Assembly (NCBI RefSeq): GCF_034932065.1
Contig: NZ_JAYGHP010000001.1
Location: forward strand, 124,001-188,000
Length of the DNA stretch: 64,000 nucleotides
From: Crocosphaera sp. UHCC 0190
GTDB taxonomy: Bacteria > Cyanobacteriota > Cyanobacteriia > Cyanobacteriales > Microcystaceae
Direction: 5' to 3'
Part shown: one piece after another, positions 44,897 to 53,390 of the stretch
How positions within the stretch are numbered: the stretch's first letter is position 1
How the letters are laid out: the number at the start of each line of letters is the position of its first letter
Notes under the pieces: model-generated
What the model saw: the letters and a program-made list of their open reading frames with translations, nothing else
Database searches by the model: none
What the model was told of the DNA's origin: nothing
Translations under genes and position numbers: made by a program

Positions 44897-45258
44897 AACC
44901 CTGATTCTTTCCTTGGATTTTTGGGGAATTTATTTGATGTATGTCTTTATATTATAACCTGGTAATGTTTTAAATGTGTTATCAAATAAAATGAATGTCC
45001 ACTTAACATATTTTGCGTCACAAAGCGGCTCTACTGAACCTAGGATGTAAAACGATTAAAAATTACAGGCTTAAACCCGATCGGGTTAAGCTATAGGAAC
45101 TAAGCCTGGCTACCCAGACTTAAAATTAGGCTATGTAGACAGCTTTTGTGCTTATAAAATAAGGCTTTAGCCTGTATTCATTTATTAATTTTACTCCTCT
45201 TAACTCTAAAGTTTCCCAAGCTATAATAAAATAGTTAAATGACCATTAAGTTAACCTA
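44897..45258. other. 362-bp intergenic region
   Basis: Divergent region between the aminopeptidase and the methyltransferase. It contains the MITE-like element 45064-45176; the remainder (44897-45063 and 45177-45258) is AT-rich with no ORF, presumably the two promoters. Confidence 0.5.
45064..45176. mobile_element. MITE-like 113-bp element with TACAGGC ends
   Basis: TACAGGCTTAAACC at 45064 and GGCTTTAGCCTGTA at 45163-45176 are imperfect inverted ends; the outer seven bases match exactly. An internal palindrome AACCCGATCGGGTT follows the first end. No ORF. Similar TACAGGCT/AGCCTGTA-bounded segments are common in cyanobacterial intergenic DNA, but I see no second copy here. Confidence 0.55.
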
Positions 45259-45933
45259 ATGAATGACCAAGATTTAAGCCAATTACGTCAAAAAGTTCAA
45301 GATTTATCTCTAGAATATCAACAAAAAGATGATTTTACAGGGTGGTTTGATGTTATTTATCAAGATTCTTCGGGGAATACGGATCAGATTCCTTGGGCAA
45401 AAATGAGTCCTCATCCTACCTTAGAAAACTGGTTAAAATCCCATGATATTACCAATAAAAAAGCCTTAGTTATTGGTTGTGGATTAGGCGATGATGCAGA
45501 AATATTAGCCAATCAATCCGCAATTGTAACCGCTTTTGATATTGCGCCTACTGCGATTGAATGGTGTAAAAAACGCTTTCCTAATTCTTCCGTTAACTAT
45601 TTAGTGGCTGATTTATTAGCTTTAGATTCGAGTTGGCAAAACAGCTTTGATCTGATCTTTGAATCAAAAACCATTCAAGCCTTACCCTTAACCATTAGAA
45701 ACCAAGTAATAGCAGCGATCGCATTTTTAATCAAACCAGGCGGCACCCTATTAATTATGACAAGAATTAGAGCAACAGAAGATATCCCAGAAGGGCCACC
45801 TTGGCCAGTTTCAGCCTTAGAATTATCCCAATTTCATCAATTAGGCTATGAAGAAATTTCTCGAACCCCTTACCATGATCTTAATAATCCATCCGTTGAA
45901 CAAGTTTTGATTGAGTATAAACGAATTAGTTAA
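45259..45933 (+). CDS. SAM-dependent methyltransferase
   Basis: 224 residues. Rossmann fold with the glycine-rich motif ALVIGCGLGDDAEILAN, an acidic second motif (VTAFDIAPTAIEWCKKRF), VADLLAL and FDLIFESKTIQAL. The pattern resembles the TPMT/methyltransf_25 class. Substrate unknown. It starts a run of closely spaced plus-strand genes (the next is 5 bp downstream). Confidence 0.88.
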   Translation: MNDQDLSQLRQKVQDLSLEYQQKDDFTGWFDVIYQDSSGNTDQIPWAKMSPHPTLENWLKSHDITNKKALVIGCGLGDDAEILANQSAIVTAFDIAPTAIEWCKKRFPNSSVNYLVADLLALDSSWQNSFDLIFESKTIQALPLTIRNQVIAAIAFLIKPGGTLLIMTRIRATEDIPEGPPWPVSALELSQFHQLGYEEISRTPYHDLNNPSVEQVLIEYKRIS

Positions 45934-45938
45934 TAGTT

Positions 45939-47000
45939 ATGAATAATCGCCCTTATACCGTTGTTTTACTCGTTCCGACAGGCATTGGGGCAGCTATTGG
46001 GGGCTATGCAGGAGATGCTTTACCCGTTGCGCGGGCCATCTCCCAAGTCTGCGATCGCTTGATCACCCATCCCAATGTTCTCAATGGGGCCCAACTTTAT
46101 TGGCCCCTCCCTAACACTTATTATGTCGAAGGCTATGGACTTGATCGCTTTGCCCAAGGACAATGGGGACTGCAAAGCGTACATCAAAACCGCGTTGGCC
46201 TTATTTTAGACCAAGCGATCGAACCCGACTTAAGAACCCGTCATCTTCAAGCCGCCGAAGCCACCAGAGCCACCCTAGGACTCGATTTAACCGACTATAT
46301 CGTCACCGATGCCCCTTTAAACGTCGAATTACGCACCGCCTCCTCTGGGGCAAGTTGGGGAACCATTGGCAACCCCGACAGCTTATTGAGGGCAGCAGAA
46401 ACCCTGATCACCAAAGCAGGGGCAACGGCGATCGCAGTGGTGGCCAGGTTTCCTGATGAAGTCGAAAGTCTCGCCTTAGAAAATTATCGTCATGGTCAAG
46501 GGGTTGACCCCTTAGCGGGTGCAGAGGCTGTTATTTCTCACCTGATTGTCCGTGAATTTCGCCTTCCTGCCGCCCATGCCCCCGCCTTACTACCGCTACC
46601 TCTCGATCCCACCATTTCACCCCGTGCGGCGGCTGAAGAATTGGGCTATACATTTTTACCCTGTGTCTTGGTGGGGTTGAGTCGCGCTCCCCAGTTTTGT
46701 ACCGAACGTTCGGTAGGGGCGATTTGGACAGACGCTGTGGATGCGGTGGTGATTCCTGAGACAGCTTGTGGGGGAAGTGCTATGCTGAATTTTAGTCAAC
46801 ACAATGCCCGCATTATTGCCGTTACGGACAATCAGACCCAACTCCATGTTACCCCTGAGTCCCTAGGAATTGAAGCAATTAAGGTACACTCGTATTTAGA
46901 GGCGTTAGGTGTTTTAGTGGCTCATCGGGCTGGCATTAGTGTCGATGCTTTGCGTCCTCAAGTATCCTCTTTAGCGTGTTTGTCTCAAACCTGTGAGTAA
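45939..47000 (+). CDS. DUF3326 family protein
   Basis: 353 residues. Starts MNNRPYTVVLLVPTGIGAAIGGYAGDALPVARAIS and has the family tracts DAPLNVELRTASSGASWGTIGNPD and CGGSAMLNFSQHN. Found mainly in cyanobacteria and plants; function not established. Repeated glycines and conserved aspartates suggest an enzyme. It overlaps the next gene by eight bases, indicating an operon. Confidence 0.88.
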   Translation: MNNRPYTVVLLVPTGIGAAIGGYAGDALPVARAISQVCDRLITHPNVLNGAQLYWPLPNTYYVEGYGLDRFAQGQWGLQSVHQNRVGLILDQAIEPDLRTRHLQAAEATRATLGLDLTDYIVTDAPLNVELRTASSGASWGTIGNPDSLLRAAETLITKAGATAIAVVARFPDEVESLALENYRHGQGVDPLAGAEAVISHLIVREFRLPAAHAPALLPLPLDPTISPRAAAEELGYTFLPCVLVGLSRAPQFCTERSVGAIWTDAVDAVVIPETACGGSAMLNFSQHNARIIAVTDNQTQLHVTPESLGIEAIKVHSYLEALGVLVAHRAGISVDALRPQVSSLACLSQTCE

Positions 47001-47586
47001 TCAGAATTCATCCGATATCGAACCCTTAACCCGTACTCAAATTTTAGTGGTGATGGGAGTCACTGCCATCATTTTATTAATCATTGCCAAGGTTTGGCAA
47101 CGGTTAGGATCAATTGCTTTATTAGACGTAGAATTAACGGGTCAAGCCTTATTATTTGGGGTAGGATTATCTGGGGGAATTATTGTGGCCAGTAGTTTAA
47201 TTTATCGACTTTGGCCAGCTTATCGTCAAAGTGCTGATTCCTATTTAGAATTAGTGATTAAACCCTTGGTTTGGCCGGATTTAATTTGGTTGGGTTTATT
47301 ACCTGGGTTAAGTGAAGAATTGTTATTTCGTGGGGTGATGTTACCCGCTTTGGGGTTTGATTTATTAGCCGTTATTTTATCAAGTATTGTCTTTGGGGTA
47401 CTGCATTTAAGTGGGGTTCAACAATGGCCTTATGTTGTGTGGGCGACTATTGTTGGTTTTGCTTTAGGTTATAGTGCTTTAGTCACAGGTAATTTAGCGG
47501 TTCCCATTGTGGCCCATATTATTACTAATTGGGTATCCAGTAGCTTGTGGAAACTGGGAAAAGCCAAGAGTGATGTTGTTTCTTAA
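46993..47586 (+). CDS. CPBP family intramembrane metalloprotease (Abi/Rce1-like)
   Basis: 197 residues from GTG. Membrane helices at about 17-33, 50-72, 90-105, 117-136 and 145-180. The catalytic motif EExxxR is at 108-113 (SEELLFR), the FxxxH histidine is H138, and a third motif is HIITN (H175, N179). Cyanobacterial relatives have unknown substrates. It starts within the end of the DUF3326 gene and continues into the DUF3531 gene region. Confidence 0.9.
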   Translation: MSNQNSSDIEPLTRTQILVVMGVTAIILLIIAKVWQRLGSIALLDVELTGQALLFGVGLSGGIIVASSLIYRLWPAYRQSADSYLELVIKPLVWPDLIWLGLLPGLSEELLFRGVMLPALGFDLLAVILSSIVFGVLHLSGVQQWPYVVWATIVGFALGYSALVTGNLAVPIVAHIITNWVSSSLWKLGKAKSDVVS

Positions 47587-47604
47587 TTGGTGAATTTTTG
47601 TTTT

Positions 47605-48051
47605 ATGGAAGTACAATTTCGAGAGTTTAATCCCTTTGATTTATGGATTTGGTTAGAGTTTGAAACCACCCCTTCTCCTATGGAGCAACAATATGTAGAG
47701 GAGGTGTTTAATTCTTGGTTTTATTTAGGAAAATTAGGGGCATTTAACGCAGAAAATCTGCAAGTACAAGACATGGGGGTTGATATTAGTTATATGGACT
47801 ATAATGTAGAGATGTCTGATCATATTATGATGGCCCCCATGCACAATATGGCAGAATTTCAGTATGAAGGAACTTGGGGACGTTGTTGGTTTGATTTAGG
47901 AACCAGTGATTTAATTTCTCTGGACATTTTAATTAATTCTCTCCATCAATTAAGTAAAGAGTATGTGAATATTAATAAGTTAATTATTGGGGGAGAAAAT
48001 GAAGATTGGAAGGTTGATGCTAGACAAGATGCGATGTTTGCTGATAATTAA
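47605..48051 (+). CDS. DUF3531 family protein
   Basis: 148 residues from ATG 47605 (MEVQFREFNPFDLWIWLEFE); in-frame TTG 47587 and GTG 47590 would add six or five residues. Family patterns include EFETTPSPMEQQYVEEV and MDYNVEMSDHIMMAPMHNM. A cyanobacteria/plastid family of unknown function. Separated from the protease gene by only 18 bases from its stop, so probably in the same transcript; the run ends here, 198 bp before clpB. Confidence 0.85.
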   Translation: MEVQFREFNPFDLWIWLEFETTPSPMEQQYVEEVFNSWFYLGKLGAFNAENLQVQDMGVDISYMDYNVEMSDHIMMAPMHNMAEFQYEGTWGRCWFDLGTSDLISLDILINSLHQLSKEYVNINKLIIGGENEDWKVDARQDAMFADN

Positions 48052-48249
48052 TTTTAGTTAAAAGTTATTAAAATTAAATCAAAATCCGTTCTAATTCACT
48101 GGGATCAGTTCAATAAACTTAAAATTAAAACCATCTCAAGTTAATTAATTCCAGGAAAACCCAACCTTAAAAAGTAGGGAAAACCGCCTTAACCTTTAAA
48201 TTAAACCAGATTACAATAGCAATATAACGAACTATAGATATTTCTAACA

Positions 48250-50868
48250 ATGCAACCCACTAACCCCAATCAATTTACCGAAAAAGCTTGGGAAGCGATA
48301 GTCCGAACCCCCGATATTGCCAAGCAAAATAGTCACCAACAAATTGAAACTGAACACTTAATGAAATCTCTCTTAGAACAAGAGGGACTTGCTATCAGTA
48401 TTTTTAATAAAGCTAACATTAGCGTTCAAAAATTACGGGATAGAACCGATGATTTTATCCGTCGTCAACCCAAAGTATCTAACCCTGGTGAATCTGTTTA
48501 TTTAGGACGCAGTTTAGACAGTCTCCTTGACAGAAGTGAACAGTTTCGTAAAGAATTTGAAGATGACTATATTTCCATTGAACATCTTTTATTAGCCTAT
48601 GGAAAAGATGAGCGTTTTGGTAAGAATTTCTTCAAGGAATTTGGTCTAACAGAAGCTAACTTAAAAGAGATCATTAAAGAAGTACGAGGCCATCAAAAAG
48701 TGACCGATCAAAACCCCGAAGGAAAATATGAATCCTTAGAAAAATATGGACGAGATTTGACCCAATTAGCCAGAGAAGGTAAACTAGATCCGGTCATTGG
48801 TAGGGATGATGAAATTCGTCGCACCATTCAAATTTTATCCCGTAGAACCAAGAATAATCCTGTTTTAATTGGGGAACCAGGAGTCGGTAAAACTGCCATT
48901 GTTGAAGGGTTAGCACAGCGAATTATTAACAGAGATGTCCCCGAATCTTTACGCGATCGCAAGTTAATTGCATTGGATATGGGTGCTTTAATTGCCGGGG
49001 CCAAATATCGTGGTGAATTTGAAGAAAGATTGAAAGCAGTTCTCAAAGAAGTCACCGATTCCCAAGGTAATATTATCATGTTTATTGATGAAATTCATAC
49101 CGTTGTGGGGGCCGGTGCAACTCAAGGGGCCATGGATGCAGGGAACCTCTTAAAACCCATGTTAGCACGGGGAGAATTGCGCTGTATTGGGGCAACAACT
49201 CTCGATGAATATCGCAAGTATATTGAGAAAGATGCAGCCTTAGAACGGCGTTTTCAATCAGTATTAGTCGATGAACCTAATGTGGTTGATACAATTTCGA
49301 TTTTACGGGGACTAAAAGAACGTTATGAAGTCCATCATGGGGTCAAAATTGCCGATACAGCAGTAGTCGCTGCGGCCATGTTATCTAACCGTTATATTAG
49401 TGATCGTTTCTTACCAGATAAAGCCATTGATTTAGTGGATGAAGCTGCTGCTAAATTGAAAATGGAAATCACCTCTAAACCAGAAGAATTAGACGAAGTT
49501 GATCGCAAGGTTCTTCAGTTAGAAATGGAACGACTTTCTTTACAAAAAGAAGAAGATAGGGCTTCCCGTGAAAGGTTAGAAAAGTTAGAGAAAGAACTCG
49601 CTGATCTCAAAGAAGAACAATCTCAACTAAATGCCCAATGGCAATCGGAAAAAGAAGTCATTGATCAGATTCGCAAAGTAAAGGAAACCATTGACCAAAT
49701 TAACTTAGAAATTCAACAAGCTGAACGAGACTATGATCTTAATAAAGCGGCTGAATTACGCTATGGTAAACTAACAGATTTACAGCGACAAGTTAAAGAG
49801 CTAGAAAGCAAAATTGCCGAACGACAAACCACAGGTAAAACTCTATTACGAGAGGAAGTATTAGAGTCAGATATTGCTGAAATTATTTCTAAATGGACAG
49901 GAATTCCCCTCAGTAAACTCATCGAATCTGAGAAGGAAAAACTCTTAAATTTAGAGGAAGAACTTCATGAGCGAGTTGTTGGTCAAGAAGAAGCAGTAAC
50001 GGCTGTATCAGAAGCAATTCAGCGTTCTCGTGCGGGACTTTCTGATCCCAATCGTCCCACAGCAAGCTTTATTTTTTTAGGGCCAACAGGGGTTGGTAAA
50101 ACAGAATTAGCCAAGGCATTAGCACAAAATCTTTTTGATACAGAAGAAGCCTTAGTTCGTATTGATATGTCCGAGTATATGGAGAAGCATAGCGTATCTC
50201 GTTTGATGGGTGCGCCTCCCGGATATGTCGGTTATGATGAAGGGGGACAATTAACAGAAGCAATTCGTCGTCGTCCCTACTCCGTTATCCTCTTTGATGA
50301 GATAGAAAAAGCCCATGCTGATGTCTTCAATGTGATGTTACAAATTCTTGATGATGGACGTTTAACAGATTCTCAAGGTCGCACCGTAGACTTTAAAAAT
50401 ACTATCATTATCATGACCAGTAATATCGGTTCTCAATACATTTTAGATATCGCAGGAGACGATTCTCGTTATGATGAAATGCGTTCCCGTGTCATGGACG
50501 CAATGCGTAATAATTTCCGTCCAGAATTTCTCAACCGTATTGATGAAATGATCATCTTCCATGGGTTGCAAAAGTCTCAATTACGGGAAATTGTCAAACT
50601 ACAAGTTCAACTGCTGAGAAGTCGTTTAGAAGATCAAAAAATGTCTCTTAAATTAGCAGAAGCTGCTTTAGATTTTGTGGCAGATATCGGTTATGATCCG
50701 GTTTATGGTGCCAGACCCTTAAAACGGGCAGTTCAAAGGTACTTAGAAACCTCCATTGCTAAGTCAATTCTTAAGGGAGAATTTAAAGCAGGAGACACGA
50801 TATTTGTGGATATCGAAGATGAAAGATTGACCTTTAAACGTTTACCCTCTGAGATGTTAACCGTTTAA
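48250..50868 (+). CDS. clpB: ATP-dependent disaggregase ClpB
   Basis: 872 residues, full length. N domain ([17 protein letters not shown]), first AAA+ module with Walker A GEPGVGKT and Walker B FIDEIH, the long M-domain coiled coil at about 405-525 ([19 protein letters not shown]), second AAA+ with [16 protein letters not shown] and the pore GYVG, and the C-terminal D2 lid. It rescues aggregated proteins with DnaK/DnaJ/GrpE, whose grpE and dnaK1 genes lie about 28 kb upstream. Cyanobacteria usually have two ClpBs; sequence resembles the heat-inducible ClpB1. Confidence 0.97.
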   Translation: MQPTNPNQFTEKAWEAIVRTPDIAKQNSHQQIETEHLMKSLLEQEGLAISIFNKANISVQKLRDRTDDFIRRQPKVSNPGESVYLGRSLDSLLDRSEQFRKEFEDDYISIEHLLLAYGKDERFGKNFFKEFGLTEANLKEIIKEVRGHQKVTDQNPEGKYESLEKYGRDLTQLAREGKLDPVIGRDDEIRRTIQILSRRTKNNPVLIGEPGVGKTAIVEGLAQRIINRDVPESLRDRKLIALDMGALIAGAKYRGEFEERLKAVLKEVTDSQGNIIMFIDEIHTVVGAGATQGAMDAGNLLKPMLARGELRCIGATTLDEYRKYIEKDAALERRFQSVLVDEPNVVDTISILRGLKERYEVHHGVKIADTAVVAAAMLSNRYISDRFLPDKAIDLVDEAAAKLKMEITSKPEELDEVDRKVLQLEMERLSLQKEEDRASRERLEKLEKELADLKEEQSQLNAQWQSEKEVIDQIRKVKETIDQINLEIQQAERDYDLNKAAELRYGKLTDLQRQVKELESKIAERQTTGKTLLREEVLESDIAEIISKWTGIPLSKLIESEKEKLLNLEEELHERVVGQEEAVTAVSEAIQRSRAGLSDPNRPTASFIFLGPTGVGKTELAKALAQNLFDTEEALVRIDMSEYMEKHSVSRLMGAPPGYVGYDEGGQLTEAIRRRPYSVILFDEIEKAHADVFNVMLQILDDGRLTDSQGRTVDFKNTIIIMTSNIGSQYILDIAGDDSRYDEMRSRVMDAMRNNFRPEFLNRIDEMIIFHGLQKSQLREIVKLQVQLLRSRLEDQKMSLKLAEAALDFVADIGYDPVYGARPLKRAVQRYLETSIAKSILKGEFKAGDTIFVDIEDERLTFKRLPSEMLTV

Positions 50869-50883
50869 TTAGTAGTATTACAA

Positions 50884-50970
50884 ATGGTATCTCACGGGTT
50901 AATTGCTGCGGCCTTATTCTTCCTTTGTGGCAGCACTTATGCGGTATTTATTGCCCCTGAAATTGATTAA
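50884..50970 (+). CDS. Putative 28-residue small membrane protein
   Basis: ATG 50884 to TAA 50970: MVSHGLIAAALFFLCG-type peptide with one hydrophobic helix (about residues 5-22) and an acidic end (APEID). It lies 15 bp past the clpB stop in the same frame and is followed by a terminator at 51010. Size and single helix resemble the very small subunits of cyanobacterial photosystems and cytochrome b6f, but I cannot match it to a named one. No strong ribosome-binding site, so it may also be chance. Confidence 0.4.
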   Translation: MVSHGLIAAALFFLCGSTYAVFIAPEID

Positions 50971-51009
50971 TCAATTATCAACAGATCAAAATTTGAGACT
51001 ACACAAATC

Positions 51010-51033
51010 AAGGCTGCTAAGGCAGCCTTTTTT
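51010..51033 (+). terminator. Intrinsic terminator after clpB and the small ORF
   Basis: AAGGCTGC pairs with GCAGCCTT around TAAG and is followed by further Ts to 51033. A clear rho-independent terminator. Confidence 0.88.
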
Positions 51034-51184
51034 GTATTAATTGAGACTTGGAACTGTCAATTTTTGAGTCTGAAAAATGCTAAGATGAAATTAATCGCCA
51101 ATGAAGAAGTCTTAATCTGCTAGATATGGGTAATTGGTTTTGTTTAGGTACTTGGTAGGATTCAATTCTCGCACAAAATAGCTT

Positions 51185-53287
51185 ATGGTTGACCCAATTA
51201 TTACCCCTACTGTCATCACGGTTATCACTCACATCGTTACCAGTGAACCGTTTAAAGAATTTGGTCTAGCCTTTATTAAAGGTATTGGCAGAAAATCGGG
51301 TGAAAGTGCTTACAAATTGGGGTCTTCTTTAATAGGAGTGCCGGATGCTTCTAAGATCAATAAATCAAGCCAAAATTCTCCTTATCAATCTGCTGTTAAA
51401 AAGTATCTTGAAGCCAAACAGGAATATTTAGACAAGGATATTAACCTTCGGGAAAGAGAATTAGCAGCAAAACGAGAATTTAGTCAAAATCTGTTGCAAT
51501 TATTAGGAGAATCGCAAAAACAGAATAATGAAACCAAACTCAGAGAAATTCAGAATAACTGGGACAAAGATAACTGGTTTTCTAAGTTAGATCGTCATGA
51601 AACGGAGCAAATTCTTAGACAGGCAGAACATCGTTTATTGATTTTAGCATCGCCTCCAGATATTAGCTCAGATTGTCCAGAAACCTTTGAAAATAACCTT
51701 AATAAAGAAATTAAAAACCGTTTGGGGCTATTTATCGGTCAATATTACTCTGTCAATTCCCCGATTCATCCCGTACAGTTTTATGGGGATTATTTCAAGG
51801 AACCCATTTCCTCTATTGATGTTAAACGGTTACAGTTCTTGCTAGAAGGGTTATCAACCATTATTTTATATAGCGACATCACTGACTATGAGGTGCATTT
51901 TCATCTCGACTGTTTGGGAGGAGGAAAAACTCATCAATATCCTTTACCTGCGTGGAATTGGGAAGAAAGCTATAAAGCATTAAAACAAGAAGGGAAAACA
52001 GAGAAAGAAGCCTTAAGAGAAATTCGTAAGATGATTGTGGATGTTTATTTGTTGTTATCTGCGTTTATCAGTGATTGGTACTATTTACAGATTAATTTGC
52101 TTTATGAACCTCAATTAACTAAAGCATCGGTTAAGTTACCGGATGAGTGGGTAACGCCTTGTCAAGAACAGTTAGACCATCTTTATCGTTTAAATCAAGC
52201 AGAATTGAGTTATCAAGAGGGATTATGGTTATTAGAGAAAAAAGAGTATGAGAAATCTTTCCAGTGTTTTCAAGCTACCTTAGCAGTAAAACCAGACAAT
52301 CAAGTAGCGATGTTTTATGCTGAATATGCTAAAGGTTTCTATCTGTTAGAAATTGGCGAATATACAGAAGTATTACCGTGTTTTGATGCCGTATTGCAGC
52401 AACAACCAGAGTTAGCAGAGGTTTGGTTTAATAAAGGGGTTGCGTTAGAGCAATTAAACCAGATAGAGAAAGCAAAAAACGCTCTTAACCAAGCTTTGAC
52501 GCTACAGCCCAATTTATTTGAAAGGTTAACGCCAGAATTCGCATATTTATGTAACTTTACCGAAACTTTGCCTAATGGTATCAAACTAGAGATGATTGCC
52601 ATACCTGCGGGAGAATTTATGATGGGTCCACCTGGTGGAGAAGGAGATAGCGATGAACATCCTCAGCATAAGGTAAGGCTAAAAGGCTTCTATTTGGGGA
52701 AATATCCCATTACTCAAGCGCAATATCAAGCGGTGATGGGAAATAACCCCTCTATGATTGAAGGGGAAAATAACCCAGTAGAACGGGTTAATTGGTATGA
52801 TGCACAAGCATTCTGTCGAAAATTATCGCAAATAACCGGAAACCCCTATCAACTCCCTAGCGAAGCACAGTGGGAATATGCCTGTCGTGCAGGAAATAGC
52901 GGTAAATGGTGTTTTGGCGATAACGAGAATTTAATAAAAGAATACGCTTGGTATCGTGAAAATCCTGGCAGTATCTGGGATTATGATCCTAACGAAGAAA
53001 CCCATCCTGTTGGAGAAAAGAAACCGAATCAATGGGGACTTTACGATATGCACGGAAACGTCTGGGAATGGTGTGAAGATAATTATGAGGAAAATAATTA
53101 TCAAAATACCTCTACAGATGGCAGTCCTTGTCAGAATCCGAACATGAAGTTTGGTGTATCCCGCGGCGGTTCTTGGGTATACGATTTGGACTGGTGCAGC
53201 TCTTTCTCCCGCAGCTTATGTAACCCGCGCGACGGCGCCATCGATACTGGGTTTCGTGTAGTGCGTTCATCCCCCAGGACTTTTTAG
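51185..53287 (+). CDS. TPR / FGE-sulfatase-fold protein with a DGR-like variable C terminus
   Basis: 700 residues. The N-terminal ~330 residues are of unknown family: a hydrophobic start (PTVITVITHIVTSEPF), a helical segment with many charged residues, then a mixed region. About 335-450 has TPR-like repeats (YQEGLWLLEKKEYEKSFQCF, VWFNKGVALEQLNQIEKAKN). From about 463 the FGE-sulfatase/C-type-lectin fold begins (MIAIPAGEFMMG, YLGKYPITQAQYQAVMG, NPVERVNWYDAQAFC, LPSEAQWEYACRAG, WGLYDMHGNVWEWCED). Residues 660-700 carry the frame RGGSW...GFRVV...SPRTF. This tail is strongly GC-rich compared with the rest of the gene and looks like the variable repeat of a diversity-generating retroelement (see findings). 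Variable proteins of this fold display ligand-binding surfaces; the ligand is unknown. No reverse transcriptase is in the window. Confidence 0.88.
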   Translation: MVDPIITPTVITVITHIVTSEPFKEFGLAFIKGIGRKSGESAYKLGSSLIGVPDASKINKSSQNSPYQSAVKKYLEAKQEYLDKDINLRERELAAKREFSQNLLQLLGESQKQNNETKLREIQNNWDKDNWFSKLDRHETEQILRQAEHRLLILASPPDISSDCPETFENNLNKEIKNRLGLFIGQYYSVNSPIHPVQFYGDYFKEPISSIDVKRLQFLLEGLSTIILYSDITDYEVHFHLDCLGGGKTHQYPLPAWNWEESYKALKQEGKTEKEALREIRKMIVDVYLLLSAFISDWYYLQINLLYEPQLTKASVKLPDEWVTPCQEQLDHLYRLNQAELSYQEGLWLLEKKEYEKSFQCFQATLAVKPDNQVAMFYAEYAKGFYLLEIGEYTEVLPCFDAVLQQQPELAEVWFNKGVALEQLNQIEKAKNALNQALTLQPNLFERLTPEFAYLCNFTETLPNGIKLEMIAIPAGEFMMGPPGGEGDSDEHPQHKVRLKGFYLGKYPITQAQYQAVMGNNPSMIEGENNPVERVNWYDAQAFCRKLSQITGNPYQLPSEAQWEYACRAGNSGKWCFGDNENLIKEYAWYRENPGSIWDYDPNEETHPVGEKKPNQWGLYDMHGNVWEWCEDNYEENNYQNTSTDGSPCQNPNMKFGVSRGGSWVYDLDWCSSFSRSLCNPRDGAIDTGFRVVRSSPRTF
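53162..53287 (+). other. Candidate DGR variable repeat (VR) in the 3' end of the FGE-fold gene
   Basis: About 126 bp, from CGCGGCGGTTCTTGG to the stop. By hand count roughly 56% GC, against well under 45% by eye for the rest of the gene. Fixed frame positions (R-G-G-S-W, then G-F-R-V-V) bracket a stretch of 28 codons (53177-53260), 14 of which end in C with varying first two bases (TAC, GAC, TGC, AGC, TTC, TCC, CGC, AGC, AAC, CGC, GAC, GGC, GCC, ATC). This is what adenine-specific mutagenesis of AAC codons in a template repeat would leave. The last bases (TCATCCCCCAGGACTTTTTAG) resemble the unmutated end of such repeats. Confidence 0.75.
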
Positions 53288-53292
53288 CCCTT

Positions 53293-53308
53293 TGCACTGG
53301 TTGGTGCA
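53293..53308. promoter_or_regulatory. Small hairpin directly downstream of the VR
   Basis: TGCAC and GTGCA form a 5-bp stem with a six-base loop, 5 bp past the stop codon of the variable protein. In the Bordetella phage DGR a hairpin or cruciform after the VR enhances retrohoming. Here the stem is short, so the parallel is tentative. Confidence 0.45.
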
Positions 53309-53390
53309 TACATTGCATTGAAAGTTATTATCGGAAATTTTGGGTTTAAAACCCCGTCGTTAACTTAGCTTATTTATTATTACTTTTATT

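Noticed and set aside
53112-53318. Minus-strand frame of 68 codons over the variable tail of the FGE-fold gene
   Set aside because: Antisense to a recognised domain; its existence reflects the GC-rich VR, not a gene.
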